From positions 3,636,001-3,700,000 of the forward strand of contig NZ_CP095074.1 of NCBI RefSeq assembly GCF_022919835.1: a stretch of DNA of 64,000 nucleotides, read 5' to 3'. The stretch is from Halobacillus shinanisalinarum. Lineage in GTDB: Bacteria > Bacillota > Bacilli > Bacillales > Halobacillaceae. The notes under the pieces were generated by a model. That model did no database searches. It was not told the origin of the DNA and saw only the letters and a program-made list of their open reading frames with translations. The position numbers were made by a program, and so were the translations under genes. Numbering within the stretch: position 1 is the stretch's first letter; each line of letters opens with the position of its first letter. This document shows, in pieces, positions 17,586-26,330 of this stretch.

Positions 17586-19274
17586 ATGTATGAACAAATT
17601 CGTTCTTTACCTACAAAAGATCAAGTCGAACAGATTACAGAACGTTTAGTAGGAATCAACAGCATTAATGGTACCTATGGAGAGATTGAAGTCGTAGAGG
17701 AAATCTATCAGATATTACGTGGTTTTCCTTACTTTCAAAAGCATCCTTCTCATGTGTGGTTACAAAAAGTACCGCAAGACCCGTTAGGACGCGTGAATCT
17801 GTTCGCTTATGTAGGCGGGCATACTCAATCAAAAAAAACGATTTTGTATCACGCCCATATCGACACAGTGGGGATTGAAGACTTCGGCTTTTTGAAAGAG
17901 CAAGCCTTCTCTCCTGGCTCTCTGCTTCACTATTATCGTTCGTATGCTTCTCGTGAAGAGGTTCGTGGTGACGCTCAATCGGGAAACTGGATGTTTGGGA
18001 GGGGCGCTCTCGATATGAAAAGCGGCGCCGCCGTTCACATTGCAAACGTACTTTATTTCTCGGAACATCAAGAAGAGCTGCCAGGAAACATCTTGCTCGT
18101 CATTAATGGAGATGAGGAAAGTGAGCATCGTGGGATTACGTCAGCCCTAAGTGAATTACAAAGGTTGAAGGAGGGGAGAAACCTAGAATATGTTCTTGCC
18201 ATTAATACAGATTTCGTCACCCCTCTATATGATGGAGATCAGCAAAAGTATATTTATACGGGAACAGCTGGAAAACTACTCCCGTCCTTCTCGATATTCG
18301 GAAGAGAAGTGCATGTAGGGGATACGCTGGCTGGAATCGACCCTAACTATATTGCGGCGAAACTAACAGAGCGTCTTCATAATAACTACCAACTTACTGA
18401 AAAGATTCCCGGGGAACAGGTATTACCTCCAACTTGTCTGCAACAACGTGATACAAAAGAAAGGTACACGGTACAGACAGCAGCAAGCAGCCGTCTTTAT
18501 TTTAATTATTTTATTTACGAATCTACTCCTGAAGATGTTCTTTCTCTTTTAGTAAAGGAAACAGAGAAAATATGTGAACATGTGGAACAGTATTTCCAAC
18601 AACAATACAACCACTATTCGATGATTACTTCCTTACCTGAACGCAAACTTTCTTGGAATATTGAAGTATCGACATATGAACAGTATGTAAAAGAGCTTGA
18701 AAAGCGAGGAATCGAAACCCGATCGATCATTGAAAGCGTACTAGATGAAAACCCGAGATTAGAATTAAGGGAACTGTGTTTTTTAATTGTCAGAGCCTTA
18801 AGGGAAGCTGATACGAGGGAGCAAGCCAGAGTCATTCTCTTTTTTGCTCCACCTTTTCTGCCTCATAACTTTTTAAAGAATGACAATGACAGGGATCGTC
18901 AAATCCAAATGTCTTTAACAAGTATTTTGGCAGAAATGGAAGCGGAGACAGGAGAGATATTTTCTGTGAAGAAGTTTTTCCCTTATTTAGCGGATGGGAG
19001 CTTTCTTTCCATTCATGAAACGGAAGAACAACTGTCTTCTTTACTAGATAACATGCCTGAATGGGAGCAGCTCTACCGGATCCCATTCGATGCAATCAGG
19101 CAGTTCGATATCCCTTCCATCAATATGGGCGTTTATGGAAAAGACGGGCATAAGTGGTCTGAACGCGTGTATAAACCATATTCTTTTGTAACATTGCCTG
19201 AATTAATACGGAAAACTACAAAAAGGTTTCTAAACGAACGCCAAAACATAGACTCACCTTTTATCTCGAAATAA
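17586..19274 (+). CDS. rocB: RocB-like M20 family metallopeptidase (arginine utilisation)
   Basis: The 562-residue protein matches the length and layout of RocB of Bacillus subtilis (566 residues), an M20 zinc hydrolase of uncertain reaction encoded in the arginine degradation regulon. Metal-site motifs are YHAHIDTVG (near residue 90), GRGALDMKSGAAVHI (near 138) and NGDEESEHRG (near 175). A long C-terminal half typical of RocB follows, with SINMGVYGKDGHKWSERVY. GAGGAGGGATG precedes ATG 17586. It follows the two guanidino hydrolases closely, which supports a role with citrulline- or arginine-containing compounds. Confidence 0.87.
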   Translation: MYEQIRSLPTKDQVEQITERLVGINSINGTYGEIEVVEEIYQILRGFPYFQKHPSHVWLQKVPQDPLGRVNLFAYVGGHTQSKKTILYHAHIDTVGIEDFGFLKEQAFSPGSLLHYYRSYASREEVRGDAQSGNWMFGRGALDMKSGAAVHIANVLYFSEHQEELPGNILLVINGDEESEHRGITSALSELQRLKEGRNLEYVLAINTDFVTPLYDGDQQKYIYTGTAGKLLPSFSIFGREVHVGDTLAGIDPNYIAAKLTERLHNNYQLTEKIPGEQVLPPTCLQQRDTKERYTVQTAASSRLYFNYFIYESTPEDVLSLLVKETEKICEHVEQYFQQQYNHYSMITSLPERKLSWNIEVSTYEQYVKELEKRGIETRSIIESVLDENPRLELRELCFLIVRALREADTREQARVILFFAPPFLPHNFLKNDNDRDRQIQMSLTSILAEMEAETGEIFSVKKFFPYLADGSFLSIHETEEQLSSLLDNMPEWEQLYRIPFDAIRQFDIPSINMGVYGKDGHKWSERVYKPYSFVTLPELIRKTTKRFLNERQNIDSPFISK

Positions 19275-19473
19275 GTAAATAGAATCCCAATTTGGCTGGA
19301 GAAAATTAACGGATCGTACCTTCAGTAGAGCTTTCCATAATACATTTGGTTATAGAATTTTAATGCCCTGATTGAGATGGGCATGGGCGGCCTACTTGTT
19401 TAACTTCTCCAATCTTATGTGGATCGTAGTGTTATCAGTTGGTAAAACCATTTTCTGTTAGGAGCGTGGAAAA

Positions 19474-20889
19474 GTGAAATCAGAGGCTGGTCACAATGAA
19501 AAATTACGGCGTACTATGAAAAGCAGGCATCTATTTATGCTGTCATTAGGCGGGGTCATTGGGACAGGTTTATTTTTGAATTCTGGTTATGTCATCAACC
19601 AGGCAGGACCAGGCGGAGCCCTTTTAGCTTACCTGTTTGGCGGGCTTATACTTTATTTGGTTATGGTGTGTCTTGGGGAATTAGCTGTTTATTTGCCAGT
19701 TACCGGTTCTTTTCATACGTACGCAAAAAATTATATTGGTCCGGCATCAGGATTTACCATTGGAATGGTTTACTTTATAGGTTCGGCTGTGACTGCCGGT
19801 GTTGAATTTACAGCTTCGGGTATTTTAATGCAACAGTGGTTCCCGAATACACCTGTCTGGATATGGTGTGCTCTATTCATCGTTGCTCTTTTTTTATTAA
19901 ACGCCCTGACAACTAAAGCATTTGCTGAATCGGAATACTGGTTTGCCGGTATGAAGGTTCTTGCTGTGATTCTCTTCATTATCATTGGTGGAGGGGCCAT
20001 TTTTGGTTTCATCTCTATGGAAGGCAGGGCTGCACCTCTTTCTTCAAATTTTACCGAGTTTGGATTATTTCCGGAAGGATTAGCAGCCGTTTTTATAACA
20101 ATGCTCAATGTCGTATTTTCTTACCAAGGTAGCGAACTGATTGGGATTGCAGCGGGAGAAAGTGAAAATCCTGAAAAAGATATCCCAAAAGCCATTCGAA
20201 ATGTCGTTTTCCGCATTTTCTTTTTCTATATTGCGACCACATTAGTGTTAACAGCAATATTTTCTTATAAAGAACTGGGGGTGCTTGAAAGTCCATTTGT
20301 TACAGTGCTTGAAGCCGTGGGTATTCCTTACGCAGCAAGTGTTATGAACTTTGTTGTCTTGATTGCAATTCTTTCCGTCGGTAACTCTTGTCTTTATGCT
20401 TCAACACGACTTTTATGGGTTTTTTCACATGAAAATTTAGTTCCTCGTGTTTTTGGTAAACTAACAAAACGGAAAGTACCTTTAAACGCTTTGTTATTGA
20501 CTATGGTTTTCTCCCTGTTGTCTTTGTTGACAAGTTTCATGGCAGCAAACACAGTGTACATTCTGTTAACCTCGGTTGCAGGAATTGCCGTTACTATTAC
20601 GTGGATGGGCATTGTTTTTTCACAATATAAGTTTCGAAAGCACTTTCTGAGAGAAGGTGGAAAAGTAGATGATTTAAAATTTTCTGTCCCCCTTTATCCA
20701 TTTTTTCCACTTTTTGCTCTAGCTGTTTGTGGGGTCATACTCACTTTGCCATTATTTTATCCTGACCAACGATTAGGGTTATTTGTAGGGGCAGGATTTA
20801 TTGGTGCTTGTTATCTTTATTATTACTTAAAACATGGGAGAGAGAAAAATCAAAAGACAAGTGAGGGTGAATCTCGGTATGTAAAATGA
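19474..20889 (+). CDS. Amino acid permease, RocE/arginine-lysine type (APC family)
   Basis: This 471-residue amino acid-polyamine-cation permease has twelve hydrophobic segments. The N-terminal LRRTMKSRHLFMLSLGGVIGTGLFLNSGYVINQAGPGG covers about residues 11-48 and is the hallmark of the amino acid transporter (AAT) subgroup. SYQGSELIGIAAGESENPEKDIPKAIR at about residue 214 is equally typical. RocE and lysine permeases are the nearest described group. GTG 19474 follows GGAGCG. It stands 200 bases after the rocB-like gene, probably within the same regulon. Uptake of arginine or methylarginine is inferred from context. Confidence 0.85.
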   Translation: MKSEAGHNEKLRRTMKSRHLFMLSLGGVIGTGLFLNSGYVINQAGPGGALLAYLFGGLILYLVMVCLGELAVYLPVTGSFHTYAKNYIGPASGFTIGMVYFIGSAVTAGVEFTASGILMQQWFPNTPVWIWCALFIVALFLLNALTTKAFAESEYWFAGMKVLAVILFIIIGGGAIFGFISMEGRAAPLSSNFTEFGLFPEGLAAVFITMLNVVFSYQGSELIGIAAGESENPEKDIPKAIRNVVFRIFFFYIATTLVLTAIFSYKELGVLESPFVTVLEAVGIPYAASVMNFVVLIAILSVGNSCLYASTRLLWVFSHENLVPRVFGKLTKRKVPLNALLLTMVFSLLSLLTSFMAANTVYILLTSVAGIAVTITWMGIVFSQYKFRKHFLREGGKVDDLKFSVPLYPFFPLFALAVCGVILTLPLFYPDQRLGLFVGAGFIGACYLYYYLKHGREKNQKTSEGESRYVK

Positions 20890-20910
20890 CAAGAAAATAT
20901 CTGCTAAGAT

Positions 20911-21372
20911 AGGCCGCTGCTTAAAAGAGAGACAGACAACCGCTTCCGGGAACGTTTGAAAACGATGGCATGCAGGCCAGGGGTAGAGGATTATTTAAGC
21001 GAGTCAAAGGAAATGGGATTAAGAGTTGGTCTGGCCTCAAGCTCTCATTATCAATGGGTGTCTACCCATTTAAAGAACTTGGGAATCTTTGATGAATTCC
21101 AATGTATTAAAACAGCCGATGATGTGGAAAAAGTGAAACCTGACCCAGCTCTTTATTTGAAGGCAGCCGAGGCTTTACATGTAGAACCTGAAGAGTGCCT
21201 AGTATTCGAGGATTCATCCAATGGTGCTTTGGCAGCGAAAAAGGCGGGGATGTCTTGTGTGATTGTTCCTAATGAAGTAACCAATGGACTTTCCTTTTGT
21301 GAGGTGGAACATCGTCTGTCTTCTATGGATGAAGCTCGATTAAGTCAACTAGTTAAAGAGATTCAGATTTAG
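20911..21372 (+). pseudogene. HAD hydrolase (beta-phosphoglucomutase-like), 5' truncated
   Basis: The readable protein begins at about RFRERLKTMACRPGVEDYLSE and continues through LASSSHYQWV, KPDPALYLKAAEAL, LVFEDSSNGALAAKKAGM to a normal C-terminus. These are HAD motifs II, III and IV. Motif I (DxDGT/V), with the phosphorylated aspartate, and the cap start are missing because the frame is closed upstream at about 20905, right after the permease gene. The only ATG (20956) has no good ribosome binding site. The gene is therefore a remnant cut at its 5' end. Confidence 0.75.
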
Positions 21373-21491
21373 TCTGTTTTTACCGGGCGATGGAATTAGA
21401 AAGGAAGTCAGAAGCCTTAAGTTATTAGGTTAAGTTCCTTTCCCTTTTAAGGGAGGGCGAAGAGTGTTTAAAAAGTCCCGGCACAAAATCC

Positions 21492-21540
21492 GGGTAGCTG
21501 TTTCGTTCGGGTGAGAAAAGACAGCTACCCTCATTTTTTT
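21492..21540 (+). terminator. Intrinsic terminator (forward strand)
   Basis: GGGTAGCTGT pairs with ACAGCTACCC around a 19-base loop, followed by TCATTTTTTT. It ends forward transcription just before the convergent beta-propeller gene. Confidence 0.85.
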
Positions 21541-21543
21541 AAA

Positions 21544-22750
21544 TTATTGCCCGCGATATAAGTGGATCAGGTTTTGATTATTTCCTCTAGCAAATACATC
21601 GGTACGGTTTGGTCCCCAGGACACCGCTGCCGGCTCAGAGTTCAGTGACCCTCCAAGGTTTTGCCAATTAGACCAACTGGAGCCATTCCATGTTTTTAGA
21701 TAAAGGTTTCGGTTTGTTCCTCGAACGAATACTTGCAATTGGTTTGGACGTGTGGAAGAAACAGCTGGGCCTGATGTCAGGGTTCCTCCAAGGCTTTCCC
21801 AGTTGCTCCAAGTGGAACCGTTCCACCATTTGTGAATTAAATCTTTATTTTGCCCCCTGGCAAAGACGTCAATTCGGTTAGGTCCCCAGGAAACAGCGGC
21901 TGGCGCTGAAGTTAGAGAGCCCCAAGGTCTTCCCATTCTTCCCATTGAGAACCGTTCCATGTTTTCTTATAAAGTCTCTGATTTGTTCCTCTAACAAAGA
22001 CGTCAAGCTGGTTTGAACGGCGTGAAGAAACAGCAGGTGCACTGGTTAAGGTGCCTCCGAGGCTTTCCCAATCGCTCCACTGGTTTCCATTCCACCATTT
22101 ATGATAGAGGCTGTCATCGGTTCCCCTAGCAAACACATCTATTCGGTTAGGTCCCAGGAAACGGCTGCTGGTGATGAGGTTAAGGTACCGCCAAGATTCT
22201 CCCAGTCGCTCCATTGGCGGCCGTTCCACCATTTGTGATACAGACGATCTCCAGTGCCCCTGGCAAAGACGTCAAGACGATTTGGCTGCCATGAAGCTGC
22301 CGCGGGACCGGAAGTTAAGATTCCTCCTAAGCTTTCCCACTCTGACCAGTTCGGACCAGGTTGTGGTTGACCTCCACCATTTCCAATGGCATCCAAGGTG
22401 ATTTGAATGACACGTGTTAAAATTTGCTGGGTGACATTCGGTGAAATATTATATTGCCTGAAGAAAAAATTAAGCCAGGGAACGCGATTTTGGAATTGAT
22501 TGTAGATTTGGCTGGCCGTTTGATTGGTGTTGGCTTGGTTAAGGGTAAAGCTGACAGCAAGGGAAAATACATAATCAATAATGCCACGGTTCATACCTGC
22601 TTGCTCTAGCTGCGCATACAAGTTGTTGTGCTGCGTACGGAGGATTTGCATAACCTCCTGTACATTTGGCCGTTGCCGAACATAGTTATTGGGGTGATCG
22701 TGGTATTGGGCCGGAATGAATGGGGGTGGCTGTTGTGAGTGTCTAAACAT
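21544..22750 (-). pseudogene. DUF346/PLL-like beta-propeller repeat protein, two frameshifts
   Basis: With two single-base corrections this gene encodes about 402 residues. An N-terminal helical domain (about 1-130, rich in Gln and Asn, [15 protein letters not shown] at the start) has no recognised family. It is followed by six repeats of about 47 residues of the form [32 protein letters not shown]. Such repeats (DUF346, as in PLL-type fucose-binding lectins) form beta-propellers that bind sugars. The frame breaks at CCC 22153-22155, where sister repeats have CCCC, and at CCCC 21920-21923; adding one base at each restores the repeat register. ATG 22750 follows GAGGAGG. No signal peptide is evident. 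It is possibly intact in the living cell. Confidence 0.75.
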
Positions 22751-22927
22751 CTACATACCTCCTCTAATTATACAGAGACAGTATATGCAGCTTTGGGCGA
22801 AAGTGGGAATACTTTTAGCTGCATAGGCAGGTTGCCTGTGATGGTCTATGCTTTGTGAAATTGCAATAGTTGTGATAAGATAGAAGTACAAAATTAAATT
22901 GAAACCTAACTTAATTATATAAGTGTA

Positions 22928-22967
22928 TGTTCAAAAGTTGCCGTTTATCATTTGGTGACTTTTTGAA
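22928..22967 (-). repeat. Repeat family A, internally deleted copy (reverse)
   Basis: TGTTCAAAAGTTGCC joined to GTTTATCATTTGGTGAC and TTTTTGAA represents the two ends of the family A repeat (full copies at 46079 and 52552) brought together with the middle removed. The orientation is opposite to the other copies. Confidence 0.7.
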
Positions 22968-23102
22968 GGGGAGTAGCGTTGGAGTTGGTTGTACCAATTC
23001 CAAAATAAAGTCGTCATTACATGGTTAACACCATCGGCTTTATTAACAAGCAATTGTTTAGCGAGACCTTTGCCTATCAGTGGCAAAGGTCTCGCTTTTT
23101 TT
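22966..23102 (+). ncRNA. yybP-ykoY manganese riboswitch with expression-platform terminator
   Basis: The sequence follows the yybP-ykoY aptamer from end to end: AAGGGGAGTAGCG at the 5' side, a GTTGG/CCAAT hairpin, AAAGTCGTCA, the ATGGTTAACACCAT hairpin, CGGCTTTATTAAC, then TTTAGCGAGACCTTTGCC. The last part also forms a 14-bp terminator stem (23061-23095) with a T run. In this family Mn2+ binding stabilises the aptamer, prevents terminator formation and turns on manganese export or tolerance genes. Here the first downstream frame encodes only 50 residues. The base of the P1 stem coincides with the end of a repeat element. Confidence 0.88.
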
Positions 23103-23137
23103 AATAGAAAAAATGACCAAAATGGAGAGGTGTCAAA

Positions 23138-23290
23138 TTGAAAGTATATAAATTATCTCTGGAAAAAATGAAGCGGATGGCTGCTAATTTGCGAAAACAA
23201 GGTGTAAATGTAGAATTATGCAAGAAGCCAAATTATCTTGATATTCTTCAAAAGGAACAATTCAATGTAATAACTCATCCAAATAGATAA
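23138..23290 (+). CDS. Small 50-residue protein downstream of the Mn riboswitch
   Basis: TTG 23138 follows GGAGAGGTG with a 5-6 base spacer, 36 bases after the riboswitch terminator. The 50-residue product is basic (many Lys and Arg) and soluble-looking, with one Cys. It resembles no family I know. Its position implies it is switched on by Mn2+. It could be a true small Mn-stress protein or what is left of a deleted exporter operon; the sequence is too short to decide. Confidence 0.5.
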   Translation: MKVYKLSLEKMKRMAANLRKQGVNVELCKKPNYLDILQKEQFNVITHPNR

Positions 23291-23366
23291 TAATTATGAA
23301 TGCAAGAACTCGTTTATAAATCGTCCTGAGAAAATGATCATTTACTAAAATAAAGGAAGGGATTTT

Positions 23367-23738
23367 ATGAATTTTTCAAAGATAGATATGCCGAATTTTG
23401 TAAATAGAGAGCTGAAGCAAATACAGGAACTCATCTTGCCAACGATGAAAAAAGTGTCTAAATATACGTTAGGTTCTTTCCTATTAATAGCCATTTCCGT
23501 CATTAATCTGTTTAGTTTAGTCTTTATTGTTCCGAGTCATATGAGCTCGATGTTTACAATAGGCTTCTATGCGCTTATTGGGGCAGTCGGTATGGCACTT
23601 TATAAAGAGGCAAGGCTTCAGAGAAAAGAAATGAAGAAACGAAGTACGGATTATATCATCGAACGTATTCAGAAGAGTCATCTTATTTCAGATCAAAGTA
23701 AAGAGGAATATATTTCTCAAATAAAGGATAACCCTTGA
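23367..23738 (+). CDS. Small membrane protein, DUF5392 (YwnF-like)
   Basis: The 123-residue protein has two adjacent membrane segments (about residues 37-57 and 63-79) and a charged C-terminal tail containing KEARLQRKEMKKRS. It resembles YwnF of Bacillus subtilis, a conserved membrane protein of unknown function; the family match is from memory and moderate. AAGGAAGGG precedes ATG 23367. It lies 76 bases after the riboswitch-linked small gene and could share its transcript. A strong terminator follows. Confidence 0.65.
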   Translation: MNFSKIDMPNFVNRELKQIQELILPTMKKVSKYTLGSFLLIAISVINLFSLVFIVPSHMSSMFTIGFYALIGAVGMALYKEARLQRKEMKKRSTDYIIERIQKSHLISDQSKEEYISQIKDNP

Positions 23739-23874
23739 AAATGTTGAACTATTTCATTAAGTTCTTGGAAGAAGAGGATAAAGCAAGTAGAGTTCAATAA
23801 CAAGCAGTGAACTACAGTACAGTAGGAACAAGATGATCAAGCCTGTTTTTCACTGGAATCTAAAGGAAATATAA

Positions 23875-23918
23875 AAGCCCAATTTCTCTTTATAAACTAA
23901 GAGAGATTGGGCTTTTTC
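23875..23918 (+). terminator. Intrinsic terminator
   Basis: AAGCCCAATTTCTCTT pairs with AAGAGAGATTGGGCTT (16 bp), followed by a T run. Confidence 0.9.
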
Positions 23919-24073
23919 ATAGGTTCTTAACGTTGTATTTCGACTGTATCTTAATGATTTCTCTTAGCGCAGTCCTTCTTCAGAGTGAACCATGATTCTT
24001 TTCCTAGGGTTAAGGTAGGTTTTCGGATTTATATCTTCGTTCCGATAAGCTTAAAAAGGATGAAGCGAAGTAA

Positions 24074-24181
24074 TTAGGCTTGAAAGAAGGGGAACCTAAA
24101 ATTTACGTTGAAACCATTTTTCATTTAACCAACGGCTAACCATATGATTTTTCGTTGCCAGTGTCTATTTATGTCAGAAAG
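24074..24181 (+). pseudogene. GntR/UTRA regulator C-terminal relic
   Basis: One frame reads LGLKEGEPKIYVETIFHLTNG, an in-frame stop, then PYDFSLPVSIYVRK. This matches the UTRA ligand-binding domain of HutC-type GntR regulators. No helix-turn-helix part remains nearby. It is a short decayed fragment. Confidence 0.55.
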
Positions 24182-24354
24182 TGCTTCTTATTTTTAAGAA
24201 AGCATAGCTTATAAAATATTTGTCTGTGAACTAAGGTTAAATGAAGTTTGGCTACATTCAACTTCAGTGCCAAGACGCTCTCAGATCAAATAGTGTTTGT
24301 AACCGATTTCATGATAAAATAGACAACAAAAGATTTCAGCAGGAGCGTGGAGGA

Positions 24355-25719
24355 ATGTTAGAGATACTAGAGAACTATCGAGACGGCATCTTGGAAACCA
24401 TTTTCGGCAACGTCAATCATTGTGTCGTTGTCGTCGATCGTGACGGGTTCGTCTCCTACATGAATGATAGTTATTGTGATTTCCTTGAGGTGGATAAAAA
24501 GCTCGTTCCCGGCAAACACGTCACGGAAGTGATTGAGAATACCCGGATGCATCTTGTGGTCCAGACAGAGAAAGAAGAAATAGCGGATCTCCAATATATT
24601 CGGGGAAATTATATGATTGCCCACCGAATTCCGCTCCGAGCTGATGGAAAAGTGGTCGGAGCACTAGGGATGGTTCTGTTCCGTGATACCGAGGAATGGC
24701 TGAAGCTGAACAGTCATATCAGAGACCTATTGCTGGAGTTGGAAACGTATCGTAACCAAATGAAGAAGCTGAGCGGTGTCTCGTATTCCTTGCATGATAT
24801 CGTCAGCAGTTCTTCGGAGATGCACCTTCTGAAAGACAAAATTAAGAAGGTGGCCCCTGGGAATGTATCTGTTTTGTTAAGAGGAGAAAGTGGGACAGGA
24901 AAAGAGCTGTTTGCTCACAGTATCCATCATTTGAGTGAGCGAAATACGAAGCCGTTTGTCAAAGTTAATTGTGCGGCTATTCCGGAGCATTTACTGGAGT
25001 CTGAGTTGTTCGGTTATCAGGAGGGTGCTTTTACCGGTGCGAAAAAGGGAGGCAAGCCGGGGAAATTCCAGTTGGCCAATGGCGGGACGCTGTTTCTCGA
25101 TGAAATTGGCGATATGCCGCTGCAAGCACAGGTGAAAATCCTGCGTGTCTTGCAGGAGGGGGAAATGGACGCAATTGGATCGGTTCATCCGCAGAAGGTA
25201 GATGTTAGAATTATCGCGGCGACGAATCAGCCGTTAGAGGGATTGATTGAGGTTCAAAAATTTCGCGAGGATTTGTTTTACAGAATCAATGTCGTACAGG
25301 TTGATGTACCGCCATTGCGAAAACGGCCGGAAGATCTCCGGGTACTGGCAAAATATTTACTGGAAAAAGTGACTCAACTCACCGGGAAACGGGTCATCGA
25401 TTTCGAGGAAACGGTGTATGATTGCTTTTTGCAATATCATTGGCCTGGGAATGTTCGGGAGCTTGAAAATGTCATTGAGGCTGCCGTCCATTTGACGAGT
25501 AATGAAATGATTGAGCTTGACGATTTGCCTGATCATATTAAGCCAGATGCATATCTATTACATGATCAACAAAGCTTAAAAGCGATCATGGAAACGACGG
25601 AGCGCCAGGTGATTGAGCGGACGTTAAAAAAAGTTCAGGGAGATAAAACGAAAGCAGCTGAACTGCTTAGGATAGGAAAATCAAGTCTGTACGACAAAGT
25701 GAAAAAATACGGGTTATAA
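24355..25719 (+). CDS. Sigma-54-dependent transcriptional activator (PAS-AAA-Fis type)
   Basis: This 454-residue enhancer-binding protein has an N-terminal PAS-like sensor (about residues 10-115, FGNVNHCVVVVDRDGFVSYMN) and a central AAA+ domain with Walker A GESGTGKE, the sigma-54-contacting loop GAFTGA, Walker B LFLDEIGDM, and WPGNVRELEN. A Fis-type helix-turn-helix (KTKAAELLRIGKSSLYDKVKKYGL) ends the protein. ATG 24355 follows GGAGCGTGGAGGA and is preferred over the upstream in-frame ATG 24241. The only clear -24/-12 promoter in this window lies at 31158, before the ketone-body genes, so that operon is the likely target. The ligand sensed by the PAS domain is unknown. Confidence 0.9.
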   Translation: MLEILENYRDGILETIFGNVNHCVVVVDRDGFVSYMNDSYCDFLEVDKKLVPGKHVTEVIENTRMHLVVQTEKEEIADLQYIRGNYMIAHRIPLRADGKVVGALGMVLFRDTEEWLKLNSHIRDLLLELETYRNQMKKLSGVSYSLHDIVSSSSEMHLLKDKIKKVAPGNVSVLLRGESGTGKELFAHSIHHLSERNTKPFVKVNCAAIPEHLLESELFGYQEGAFTGAKKGGKPGKFQLANGGTLFLDEIGDMPLQAQVKILRVLQEGEMDAIGSVHPQKVDVRIIAATNQPLEGLIEVQKFREDLFYRINVVQVDVPPLRKRPEDLRVLAKYLLEKVTQLTGKRVIDFEETVYDCFLQYHWPGNVRELENVIEAAVHLTSNEMIELDDLPDHIKPDAYLLHDQQSLKAIMETTERQVIERTLKKVQGDKTKAAELLRIGKSSLYDKVKKYGL

Positions 25720-25899
25720 ACCATTCCGAGAGGCGTCATTTTAGTAGTGGAGATTGGAAAGGATTTATCGGGGTTTCATGTTTCAATAGAGGTACACAAT
25801 AGATTGGCTTCACAAGGGGGATAGGCTCACTTCCCACGAAAATCAAAGTCTTTAGCATAGATGACTTCGTTAACTAGACAATACTGAGAAATTAGGGTT

Positions 25900-26100
25900 G
25901 TGAACTACCCACCACTTCCCCCTTTACGGATTGCTTGAAGTGTAGGCTTCTTGGGTAATAGTCACTTTTATTAGCTGACTAAGTTGACCAAGCTAACCCT
26001 CTTGTTCCAAGAGTTTATTTATTTGTTAGGTATTCGCTAATAAACGTATGCCTTCTTTTTTGATGTTGAGGGCAGCATTGTAATCTCTAAGGACGGCGAC
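25900..26100 (-). mobile_element. IS200/IS605-type TnpB C-terminal relic with adjoining right-end sequence
   Basis: On the reverse strand, 26099-26026 encodes RDYNAALNIKKEGIRLLANT and then a stop. RDYNAALNIK is the conserved end of TnpB (OrfB) RNA-guided nucleases. The following ~125 bases on that strand run into a GC-rich stretch containing CCGTAAAGGGGGAAGTGG and GGTAGTTCAC. This is where the element's right end and the guide (omega) RNA scaffold normally lie. The rest of tnpB is gone, so the element is dead. The extent of the right end is inferred. Confidence 0.6.
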
Positions 26101-26330
26101 CGTGATTATATTCGTTGTGATGGTTATTATCGAAACGGATACCTCTTATGTTTACGAAGACCACAACGGTTATCCCTCTATATAAAGTCAATTGGAATAA
26201 AACGTACATGGCGTCTTCACTTCGGGGAAGGCGTCAATTTTACTTTTTTGTGAATTTCTTTAAAAAAGTGCTTTACCTTAACGTCACGGCAACCTTTATG
26301 GTTGGGAGTAGGAAAGGGAGGATGAACCAA

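Noticed and set aside
26250..26310. Possible MerR-type promoter with long spacer before the MerR-methyltransferase gene
   Set aside because: CTTTACC and TTTATGG flank an ACCTTAACG-like sequence, but the expected inverted half is missing, so the operator could not be supported.
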